Shown: positions 1-5,652 of the stretch, in pieces
How positions within the stretch are numbered: the stretch's first letter is position 1
How the letters are laid out: every line of letters begins with the position of its first letter
NCBI GenBank assembly: GCA_945833725.1
Contig: CAMAFU010000134.1
Location: 1 to 5,685 of the forward strand
Direction of reading: 5' to 3'
DNA length: 5,685 nucleotides
Source of the DNA: an uncultured Treponema sp.
GTDB taxonomy: Bacteria > Spirochaetota > Spirochaetia > Treponematales > Treponemataceae
Notes under the pieces: generated by a model
What the model saw: the letters and a program-made list of their open reading frames with translations, nothing else
Told to the model about the DNA's origin: nothing
Database searches by the model: none
Program-made: the position numbers and the translations under genes

Positions 1-834
1 GACCTTATTGAACCTGAATGGGACAAAATGGTTGAAGAAGCTAAAAAGAACGGCGGTAACGGTTCTGTAGAAGATACTTTGACTTATGCAATGTTCCCGA
101 AAGTTGCTGCCAAATTCTTTGAAACAAGGGCAAACGGTCCTGTTGATGCAGAAAAAACATTTGCTGTAAAGGAAGCTCCGAAGGCTGCTTCTTCAAACGG
201 TTCTTACACTGTTACTGTAAACGGAACTTCATATCAGGTTACTGCAAACGGCGACAATATTACTGTTAACGGTAATTCTTATAATGTTGCTTTCGGGGCT
301 GCAGGTGCTGCTCCGGCTTCAGCTGCCGCTCCTTCTGCTGTTGGAGGAGAAGATGTTAAGGCTCCTGTTGCAGGAACTCTCCTTAAACAGTGCTTTGCCA
401 ACGGAACAAAAGTTACAAAAGGTCAGACCATTATTATCGTTGAATCCATGAAGATGGAACTGGAAGTAAAATCTCCTGCTGACGGTACTATTACATATAC
501 AGTTCCTGCTGGAACTCAGATTGCAAACGGTCAGGTTATTGCGACAATCGGTGGAGTTGTAAAAGCTGCTCCTGCCCCTGCCGCAGCTCCGGCTCCTGCA
601 CCAGCTCCTGCTGCTTCTGCCGGCGGTAAACCTGTAAACGCGCCTGTTGCAGGAACCCTGCTTAAGTATGCTGTTGCTGAAGGTGCTTCTGTAAATGCTG
701 ATACTACAGTAATCATTATCGAATCCATGAAGATGGAACTGGAAATTAAAGCCGGCAGTGCTGGAAAAATTCATTTTACCGTTCCAACAGGAACTCAAGT
801 TTCTAACGGTCAGACTGTAGCAGAAATTCAGTAA
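1..834 (+). CDS. oadA: Oxaloacetate decarboxylase alpha subunit, C-terminal part (5' end outside window), with two biotinyl domains
   Basis: The frame is open from base 1, so the gene starts upstream; 277 codons are visible, numbered here from the first. Residues 1-44 (EPEWDK, then SVEDTLTYAMFPKVAAKFF) match the end of the conserved PYC/OADA carboxyltransferase region. Residues about 68-98 hold two VNGxSYxV strands that precede biotin domains in this family. Next come two biotinyl (BCCP-like) domains, residues 116-184 and 209-277, each with ESMKMELE; the lysines expected to carry biotin are residues 151 and 244 (codons at 451 and 730). A Pro/Ala linker at about 188-207 separates them. The enzyme takes CO2 from oxaloacetate onto biotin, leaving pyruvate, and the biotin arm carries it to membrane subunit OadB. 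The metal-binding and catalytic residues lie in the missing part. The oadB neighbour favours OadA over pyruvate carboxylase subunit B. One biotinyl domain is the usual number, so the second is unusual. Confidence 0.93.
   Translation, partial: DLIEPEWDKMVEEAKKNGGNGSVEDTLTYAMFPKVAAKFFETRANGPVDAEKTFAVKEAPKAASSNGSYTVTVNGTSYQVTANGDNITVNGNSYNVAFGAAGAAPASAAAPSAVGGEDVKAPVAGTLLKQCFANGTKVTKGQTIIIVESMKMELEVKSPADGTITYTVPAGTQIANGQVIATIGGVVKAAPAPAAAPAPAPAPAASAGGKPVNAPVAGTLLKYAVAEGASVNADTTVIIIESMKMELEIKAGSAGKIHFTVPTGTQVSNGQTVAEIQ
346..831 (+). repeat. In-frame tandem duplication of the biotinyl domain inside oadA
   Basis: Copy 1 is 346-552 and copy 2 is 625-831, offset by exactly 279 bases (93 codons) with no gap needed. 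By hand alignment 39 of 69 residues are identical. At DNA level 442-465 and 721-744 are identical over 24 bases around the biotinylation lysine codon, and the segments starting at 361 and 640 (APVAGTLLK) are nearly identical. The copies diverge most in the surface-loop parts. This fits a domain duplication under continued selection on both copies. Confidence 0.9.
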
Positions 835-850
835 AAGGATTATAAACGGA

Positions 851-871
851 GAACCTGAATTTTTCGGGTTC
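851..871 (+). promoter_or_regulatory. Intercistronic hairpin between oadA and oadB
   Basis: GAACCTGAA (851-859) pairs with TTCGGGTTC (863-871) around a three-base loop, giving nine base pairs including one G-T wobble. The following bases are only moderately T-rich (TTCACTTTGATTTTT), so it looks like a weak terminator/attenuator or an mRNA processing or stabilising stem rather than a full operon end. It could set the ratio of OadA to OadB. The function is inferred. Confidence 0.5.
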
Positions 872-886
872 TTCACTTTGATTTTT

Positions 887-890
887 AGGA
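887..890 (+). promoter_or_regulatory. Ribosome binding site of oadB
   Basis: AGGA lies seven bases before the ATG at 898. This spacing supports the 898 start over the in-frame ATG at 934, which would remove the basic residues before the hydrophobic segment. I see no promoter in the 63-base gap, so oadB is probably cotranscribed with oadA. Confidence 0.6.
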
Positions 891-897
891 TTTTAAT

Positions 898-2367
898 ATG
901 ATTGATTTGAATAAAAACTTTAAAAAACAGGTTATGAGCGTCTGCTGCGGTATTTTTGCAGTTGCCTTTGTTTTAAGTGCCGGAACAAAAGTTCTTGCCC
1001 AGACTGCTGAAAATTCTGCTCCTGCTGCAGAAAAAACTGTAAAAGTTTCTGGTGGTACAGGTCTTGACCGTGTAATTGAAGGCACCGAAAACTGGGGCGA
1101 AGAACACAATATTAATCCTGTACAGTTTCTGAAAAACATCGGAAAGTCTACAGGCATTTATAAAATGTTCTTCCAGTCTGCTCAGGAAGCAGAAGCTGAA
1201 GAAGCTGCAAAGGCTTTGGCAGAAGAAAATGCAGAAAAAGCTGGAGCAACAAACTGGGGCAGGGCTCCAGGCTGGCAGTCATTTTTAATGATGTGTATCG
1301 GATTCCTTATTATTTATCTTGGAGCCGGAAAGGGGTTTGAACCTCTTCTCCTTATTCCTATTGGAATGGGAACTGTTCTTATAAATGCTGTTGGTGCTGG
1401 AATGGGTAACTTGCCAGACGGAATGTTGGCTATTATTTATAAAGCTGGTGTTGGAAATGAATTTTTCCCTATGCTGATTTTTATGGGAATTGGTGCTATG
1501 ACAGACTTTGGTCCGCTTATTGCCAATCCTAAAACAGCTATTTTGGGAGGAGCTGCACAGTTTGGTGTTTTCTTTACACTTTTCGGTGTTGCCGTTATGA
1601 ATCTTTTTGGTCTTGACTATAATATTATGCAGGCTTGTGCTATTGCCATTATTGGTGGTGCAGACGGTCCTACTTCTATTTATGTTTCTGGAAAACTTGC
1701 ACCGGAACTTATGGCTGTAATTGCCGTTGCTGCATATTCTTACATGGCTCTTGTTCCAATGATTCAGCCTCCTATTATGAAACTCCTTACAACAAAAAAA
1801 CAGAGAATGATTCACATGGAAAACCCTCGTCCTGTTCCAAAGGCAGAAAAGGTTCTTTTCCCTATGATGCTTCTTCTTATTACAATACTTCTTTTACCTC
1901 CAGCAGCACCTCTTATTGGTATGCTTGCTTTTGGTAACTTTGTTAAGGAATCTGGAGCTGCAACAAGGCTTTCAAAAACAATGGAAAATGAACTTATGAA
2001 CATTGTTTCCATTCTTCTTTCCCTTGGTGTTGGTTCTCAGATGACCCCGGAAAAAATTATCCGCGGAGAATCTTTAGGAATAATCGTTCTTGGTCTTGTG
2101 GCTTTTGCTGTTGCAACTGCTGCCGGTATTTGTATGGCTCAGATAATGAACCTGTTCATGCCGAAAAATAAAAAACTTAATCCTCTTATTGGTTCTGCCG
2201 GTGTATCTGCCGTTCCAATGGCTGCCCGTGTAGCTCATAAAGTTGCTCAAAGTGAAGATTCTTCTAACTTTATCCTTATGAATGCAATGGGACCAAATGT
2301 TTCCGGTGTAATCGGTACTGCTATTGCTGCCGGTGTATTTATTGCAACTTATGGTGGCCTTAAGTAA
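898..2367 (+). CDS. oadB: Oxaloacetate decarboxylase beta subunit (Na+ pump) with unusual N-terminal extension
   Basis: This integral-membrane subunit decarboxylates carboxybiotin on OadA and couples it to Na+ export. The core from about residue 123 is canonical: FEPLLLIPIG (147-156), GAMTDFGPLIANP (199-211), GGADGPTSIY (253-262), AAYSYMALVPMIQPP (278-292), then NPLIGSAGVSAVPMAAR (428-444). Residues D256, Y282, N428, G432, S437 and R444 match in spacing the functional residues D203, Y229, N373, G377, S382 and R389 known from Klebsiella OadB. At 489 residues it is longer than the roughly 375-435 usual for the family. The excess is N-terminal: a basic start and hydrophobic run (about 14-29) ending in VLA-Q near 34/35 like a cleavable signal peptide, a polar linker (36-72), and an Ala/Glu-rich insertion (about 94-120) just before the first core membrane helix. 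It follows oadA in the same operon. The related methylmalonyl-CoA and glutaconyl-CoA decarboxylase beta subunits are less likely because the alpha gene is of OADA type. Confidence 0.95.
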   Translation: MIDLNKNFKKQVMSVCCGIFAVAFVLSAGTKVLAQTAENSAPAAEKTVKVSGGTGLDRVIEGTENWGEEHNINPVQFLKNIGKSTGIYKMFFQSAQEAEAEEAAKALAEENAEKAGATNWGRAPGWQSFLMMCIGFLIIYLGAGKGFEPLLLIPIGMGTVLINAVGAGMGNLPDGMLAIIYKAGVGNEFFPMLIFMGIGAMTDFGPLIANPKTAILGGAAQFGVFFTLFGVAVMNLFGLDYNIMQACAIAIIGGADGPTSIYVSGKLAPELMAVIAVAAYSYMALVPMIQPPIMKLLTTKKQRMIHMENPRPVPKAEKVLFPMMLLLITILLLPPAAPLIGMLAFGNFVKESGAATRLSKTMENELMNIVSILLSLGVGSQMTPEKIIRGESLGIIVLGLVAFAVATAAGICMAQIMNLFMPKNKKLNPLIGSAGVSAVPMAARVAHKVAQSEDSSNFILMNAMGPNVSGVIGTAIAAGVFIATYGGLK

Positions 2368-2378
2368 AAGGCTTTATG

Positions 2379-2413
2379 GGCTGCAGAAATTATAAAGCTG
2401 CTGCCTTGTTTTT
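2379..2413 (+). terminator. Intrinsic terminator candidate 1 after oadB
   Basis: GGCTGCAG (2379-2386) pairs with CTGCTGCC (2398-2405), with one internal T-T mismatch and an 11-base AT-rich loop, followed by TTGTTTTT (2406-2413). It begins 12 bases after the oadB stop and is well placed to end the oadAB transcript. Confidence 0.6.
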
Positions 2414-2431
2414 AATGCCGTTTTTTGTTTT

Positions 2432-2480
2432 CCGTTTTTCTTTTTACAGGGGAATGGAAGCAGAAAACGGTATTTTTTTT
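2432..2480 (+). terminator. Intrinsic terminator candidate 2 after oadB
   Basis: CCGTTTT (2432-2438) pairs with AAAACGG (2464-2470), with partial further pairing inside, followed by TATTTTTTTT (2471-2480). The left-arm sequence CCGTTTT also occurs at 2418-2424, so two alternative folds share one right arm. It probably backs up the first terminator. Confidence 0.55.
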
Positions 2481-2640
2481 GCGGCCTACTGTGCTTAAAA
2501 TGCGGAAAGGATAGGAGACCCGGCTCTGCCGTCCCGGAACATAGTGGAGGGATGAAGGCGAATGCCGGAAGGTCGGATAGCCTGGTTTTGTGCAGCGAAG
2601 CGAAACAAAAGCCGCCCGAATTTTAGACTTTCTTTGTCGT
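2481..2640. other. GC-rich, hairpin-forming intergenic block of unknown nature
   Basis: No gene is recognised here. Bases 2521-2580 contain 37 G or C of 60, clearly richer than the T-rich flanks and neighbouring genes. Visible structure includes CGGC-TCT-GCCG near 2522-2532 and a stem GGTTTTGT (2584-2591) with ACAAAAGCC (2605-2613; one bulged G). A 24-codon frame (2552-2626) has GGAGG directly against its ATG, too close for normal initiation. The block lies before the asnS promoter at 2646-2654, so it would not be in that promoter's transcript. It could be a dispersed repeat, a small RNA or a gene remnant. I see no T-box, SRP, RNase P or tmRNA consensus. Confidence 0.45.
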
Positions 2641-2645
2641 GTCGT

Positions 2646-2654
2646 TGCTATAAT
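2646..2654 (+). promoter_or_regulatory. Extended -10 promoter of asnS
   Basis: TGCTATAAT combines a perfect -10 hexamer (2649-2654) with the TGN extension. The -35 region is weak: TAGACT at 2624-2629 matches TTGACA at four of six positions with a long 19-base spacer, which an extended -10 can tolerate. Transcription would start near 2661, giving a leader of about 20 bases. This placement argues against the longer in-frame start at 2562, which lies upstream of the promoter. Confidence 0.65.
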
Positions 2655-2681
2655 TCTGCTTTTTTAATAAAATATTATATT

Positions 2682-4130
2682 ATGAAAACTGAACTTATTA
2701 AGGATATTCTTACATCCGCCCCAGACGGCCGAATTGTTACGGTTTGCGGCTGGGTTCGTACCATTCGTGATTCAAAAAATCTTGTTTTTATTCAGGTAAA
2801 TGACGGTTCCTGTTTTGCGTCGATTCAGCTTACTTTTGACAGAAATAATCCTGCTTCAGGCGTAAATGCCGATGCCGTTGAACAGGCGTTAAAAGAACTT
2901 TCTACAGGTGCATCGTTAAAAGCCACTGGAAAACTTGTTGCTTCTCCTGCATCTGGACAGAGTGTTGAAGTTAATCTTGAAACATTGACTTGTCTTGGAA
3001 AATGTCCAGGCGACTATCCGATTCAGAAAAAAGCTGCTTCCATGGAATTTTTGCGGGAAAATGCCCATCTTAGAGGAAGAACAAATACTTTTGGTGCTGT
3101 TTTCCGCATGAGAAGTCAGATGGCTTTTGCACTTCATAGTTTTTTTCAGGAAAAAGGTTTTTATTACATTAATACTCCAGAAATTACATGTTCGGACTGC
3201 GAAGGTGCTGGTGAAATGTTCCAGATAACGACTCTTTCTCTGGAAAAACTGGCTCAGATTGCCGTTGCAAAAGGTAATGCCGGTATGAAAGCTGAAGATG
3301 CGTCTAAACTTGTAAATTACGGTAAAGATTTTTTCGGCAAAAAAGCAAGCCTTACTGTTTCAGGTCAGCTGGAAGCCGAAACTCTTGCTACTGCTCTTGG
3401 CAGGGTTTATACTTTTGGACCTACTTTTAGGGCAGAAAACTCAAATACAACACGGCATCTTGCTGAATTCTGGATGTGTGAGCCGGAAATGGCTTTTTAT
3501 GATCTTGAAGACAATATGGACATTCAGGAAGAATTCATTAAATATCTTTTAAACTGGGCCTTAACTAAATGTGCTGCCGATATGGAGTTTTTTAATAAAC
3601 GGATTCAGCCTGGTGTTATTGATACATTGCGTCATGTTGTGGAAACTCCTTTCAAGCGTGTATCTTATACAGAAGCTGTAGCAGAATTGGAAAAACACGC
3701 TGATGAATTCGAGTTTAAGCCTTACTGGGGATGCGATCTTGCTACAGAACACGAACGCTACCTTACGGAAAAAATTTATAAATGTCCTGTAATGGTTTAT
3801 AACTATCCAAAGGAAATTAAAGCTTTTTACATGAAGCTTAATGATGACGGCAAAACTGTAAAGGCTGTTGATGTTCTTGTTCCTGGTCTTGGAGAAATAA
3901 TCGGCGGGTCTGAAAGGGAAGAGGACTATGACAAGTTGTATTCAAGAATTAAGGAATTGAATTTGAATCCGGAAGACTATTCCTGGTATTTGGATTTGCG
4001 GAAATTCGGTACAGTTCCTCATTCGGGGTTTGGTTTAGGTTTTGAAAGGCTTCTTCTTTATGTTACAGGCATGTCTAACATTCGGGATGTAATTCCTTTC
4101 CCTCGTGCTCCTAAATTGGCAGACTTTTAA
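2682..4130 (+). CDS. asnS: Asparaginyl-tRNA synthetase
   Basis: The product joins asparagine to tRNA-Asn in the cytoplasm using ATP. It is 482 residues, close to the 466 of the E. coli enzyme, and collinear with it. An OB-fold anticodon-binding domain spans about 17-105 (GWVRTIRDSKNLVFIQVNDGS), followed by EFLRENAHLRGRTN (122-135). The class II core has EGAGEMF (174-180), DFFGKKASLTVSGQL (216-230), motif 2 FRAENSNTTRHLAEFW (249-264), YWGCDLATEHERYL (348-361), NYPKEIKAFYMKLNDDGKT (374-392) and motif 3 GFGLGFERLLLY (449-460). The stretch between TLSLEKL and KDFFG is about 13 residues longer than in E. coli as I recall it. The start at 2682 gives the family's usual N-terminus; the frame continues upstream to an ATG at 2562, but those 40 residues look unrelated and precede the promoter. 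No Shine-Dalgarno is visible; the leader is A/T only near the start. It appears to be monocistronic, with its own promoter and terminator. Confidence 0.97.
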   Translation: MKTELIKDILTSAPDGRIVTVCGWVRTIRDSKNLVFIQVNDGSCFASIQLTFDRNNPASGVNADAVEQALKELSTGASLKATGKLVASPASGQSVEVNLETLTCLGKCPGDYPIQKKAASMEFLRENAHLRGRTNTFGAVFRMRSQMAFALHSFFQEKGFYYINTPEITCSDCEGAGEMFQITTLSLEKLAQIAVAKGNAGMKAEDASKLVNYGKDFFGKKASLTVSGQLEAETLATALGRVYTFGPTFRAENSNTTRHLAEFWMCEPEMAFYDLEDNMDIQEEFIKYLLNWALTKCAADMEFFNKRIQPGVIDTLRHVVETPFKRVSYTEAVAELEKHADEFEFKPYWGCDLATEHERYLTEKIYKCPVMVYNYPKEIKAFYMKLNDDGKTVKAVDVLVPGLGEIIGGSEREEDYDKLYSRIKELNLNPEDYSWYLDLRKFGTVPHSGFGLGFERLLLYVTGMSNIRDVIPFPRAPKLADF

Positions 4131-4143
4131 AATATTATTTTAT
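4116..4143 (+). promoter_or_regulatory. Weak promoter candidate for the YihY-like gene
   Basis: TTGGCA (4116-4121; five of six to TTGACA) is followed after 16 bases by TTTTAT (4138-4143; four of six to TATAAT). It overlaps the end of asnS. Initiation near 4150 would fall inside the left arm of the next hairpin, so such transcripts would lack the full terminator stem. This is speculative. Confidence 0.25.
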
Positions 4144-4197
4144 GGCTGCTTTAATGCTCTTTATTATATGATGCTTAAAAGCAGCCTTTTTCTTTTT
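4144..4197 (+). terminator. Strong intrinsic terminator of asnS
   Basis: GGCTGCTTT (4144-4152) pairs perfectly with AAAGCAGCC (4178-4186), extendable by two A-T pairs past a bulged A, followed by TTTTTCTTTTT (4187-4197). It begins 14 bases after the asnS stop. Its T-tract ends two bases before the next gene's ATG. Confidence 0.85.
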
Positions 4198-4199
4198 AT

Positions 4200-5489
4200 A
4201 TGGGCGTTAAGGAAAAAAGCAGAAAAATTACTTTGTATACAGTTCTCCAGTCAATCATTCTTGTGGTTAAGTTTTTTGATCAGAATGGTCTGCTTTCTTA
4301 TGCGAGTGCCTGTTCCTTTGACTTTTTGTTTTCCGTAATTCCGATTTTAATGCTTATTGTTTCTGTTCTTGTAAGGTTTTTGCATGCTTCCCCAGAAATG
4401 ATTGAATCGCTTTTTGAAACTATTCCCCAGTTAAAGGAATATATAGAAGCAAATTCTGTTATTGAAGCCATTTCATCCTTTAATTTCATCAATTTTTTTG
4501 AAATTTTCCTTGTTGTATTTATTGTTTGGATGGCACGTCGTTTTTTTGCGTCTACTTTTGTGGCAATGAAAAGGGTTTTTCTTACCCAGCAGAAAAGAAA
4601 GGTTGTTTTTAATCAGATTCTTGCTGTTGTTTTTGAATTTATTATAATTCTTGCCGCCAGCATTTTAATAATTCTGTTTTTTTCACTTAAAACAATTTTG
4701 ACACTGCCTGTTTTTCATGGAATCTCCCAGCTGGATTTTATTTTTAACGGTTTTTTGGCCGGTCAGTTTGTAAAATTTCTTCCTAACATTCTTATTTTTA
4801 TTGCTATTACCCTTTTGTATCTTATTGCTTCTGGAACTAAACCGTCTTTAAAACTTTGTGCAGTGTCTGGTTTTTTATGTACATTCAGTTTTTGGATTTT
4901 CAGGTTTTTTCTTCATCTTTTTATAAATGTCAATAAATATAATTTGATTTACGGTGTTTTGGGGCAGTTTATAATTATGTTTATGGATATTTTTTTCTTT
5001 TTTGTTTTTCTTCTTTTCTTTGCCCAGTATATTTTTATTTTTCAATTTTTTGATGATTTGCTTCTTGGTGAATTGTATTTGCTGTCTAAAAAAAATATTT
5101 CGGGAAAAGCTGCAAATATTTACCGCAAAATTTTTTTAAGTCCAGATTTTCTTACTGCAAAATACAAAAATCTTGTAGATTACAAAAAAGGGAGATTGAT
5201 TCTGGAAGAGGGAACTGTTCCTGAGTGTGCTTATTATGTTACCAGTGGATGTGCAGAATTTGTAAACGAAAAAACAGGTGTACGAAAATTTTTGCCGACT
5301 GGTGCTTTTTTTTGCGATGTGGAGTGTGTGCTTAATGAACCGCTTTTAAATCAGTGCAGAGTATATTCAGACTGTCAGCTTTTTTGCGTATCAAGGCAGA
5401 CCCTTTTGCTTCTTATAGAAAAAAATCCCCTTGTAGCACAAAAATTGCTCGAAGAAAAAATATGCCAGTCGTTGTATGATATAAAATAA
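4200..5489 (+). CDS. YihY/BrkB-family membrane protein fused to a C-terminal cyclic-nucleotide-binding-like domain
   Basis: The protein has 429 residues. Residues 1-290 resemble the YihY/virulence factor BrkB family: a short basic N-terminus, the FFDQNGLLSYASACSFDFLFSVIPIL segment (given as 25-38 and 39-50), and about six hydrophobic spans near 39-60, 94-113, 137-163, 185-209, 216-240 and 250-285, the last very Phe-rich. Older databases call this family ribonuclease BN, which is a misassignment. Residues about 322-429 resemble a CAP_ED/cNMP-binding beta-barrel: YKKGRLILEEGTVPECAYYVTSG (328-350), a GAFF turn (368-371), then a C-terminal helix. The usual phosphate-binding FGE...PRxA signature is replaced by FFCDVECVLNEP and LNQCRV, so nucleotide binding is doubtful. 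The domain probably faces the cytoplasm and could sense a ligand or act as a structural module. The ATG at 4200 retains the full first membrane span, but there is no Shine-Dalgarno before it. The molecular role is unknown; the YihY and domain calls are from motif resemblance. Confidence 0.82.
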   Translation: MGVKEKSRKITLYTVLQSIILVVKFFDQNGLLSYASACSFDFLFSVIPILMLIVSVLVRFLHASPEMIESLFETIPQLKEYIEANSVIEAISSFNFINFFEIFLVVFIVWMARRFFASTFVAMKRVFLTQQKRKVVFNQILAVVFEFIIILAASILIILFFSLKTILTLPVFHGISQLDFIFNGFLAGQFVKFLPNILIFIAITLLYLIASGTKPSLKLCAVSGFLCTFSFWIFRFFLHLFINVNKYNLIYGVLGQFIIMFMDIFFFFVFLLFFAQYIFIFQFFDDLLLGELYLLSKKNISGKAANIYRKIFLSPDFLTAKYKNLVDYKKGRLILEEGTVPECAYYVTSGCAEFVNEKTGVRKFLPTGAFFCDVECVLNEPLLNQCRVYSDCQLFCVSRQTLLLLIEKNPLVAQKLLEEKICQSLYDIK

Positions 5490-5497
5490 CTGTTATT

Positions 5498-5527
5498 AGT
5501 TCGAATGTCGAATTTTTATTTTTTTTT
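5498..5527 (+). terminator. Intrinsic terminator candidate after the YihY-like gene
   Basis: TTCGA (5500-5504) pairs with TCGAA (5508-5512) around ATG, extendable by a G-T and an A-T pair, followed by TTTTTATTTTTTTTT (5513-5527). The stem is short but the T-tract is strong, and it starts nine bases after the stop codon. Confidence 0.6.
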
Positions 5528-5652
5528 CGCAGCTTCGCCTTCTAACACAGTTGATCGGAGACTCCCCAAAAAGAATCATATTTGCACTTACACGGAATTT
5601 GAGTTACAATAAGCAAGTATGCTATTGCATAAAAATCGGAAAAGAGTAGCGT
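5528..5652. promoter_or_regulatory. Intergenic stretch with promoter-like and palindromic elements
   Basis: No gene is seen here. TACAAT (5605-5610; five of six to TATAAT) lies 18 bases after TTTGCA (5581-5586; four of six to TTGACA), a possible + strand promoter for a gene beyond the window. The palindrome TATGC-TATT-GCATA (5618-5631) follows, just where an initial transcript or a bound regulator would be. Evidence is limited to these matches. Confidence 0.25.

Noticed and set aside
319..876. Long open frame on the minus strand over oadA
   Set aside because: It overlaps conserved biotinyl-domain coding sequence, its translation is Ser/Asn/Arg-rich low-complexity typical of an antisense shadow, and no start signals support it.
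1285..1815. Open frame on the minus strand over oadB
   Set aside because: It is antisense to the best-conserved part of OadB and has no recognisable protein features.
2552..2626. 24-codon small frame starting at 2552, possible leader peptide for asnS
   Set aside because: The GGAGG touches the ATG with no spacing, the peptide has only one Asn so does not fit attenuation by asparagine, and the frame precedes the mapped-by-eye promoter.
2481..2640. T-box or known RNA (SRP, RNase P, tmRNA) before asnS
   Set aside because: No T-box AGGGTGGNACCGCG-type box, no SRP GGAAGGAAGCA-type loop, and no tmRNA or RNase P hallmark is present, although a CCGGAAGG string superficially recalls SRP RNA.
2562..2681. 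In-frame N-terminal extension of asnS starting at the ATG at 2562
   Set aside because: The added 40 residues do not resemble AsnRS N-termini and lie upstream of a perfect extended -10 promoter; starting at 2682 gives the expected family N-terminus.
4200..5489. Annotation of the membrane gene as ribonuclease BN
   Set aside because: The product is a polytopic membrane protein of the YihY/BrkB type with no nuclease motif; the RNase BN name for this family is a historical misassignment.
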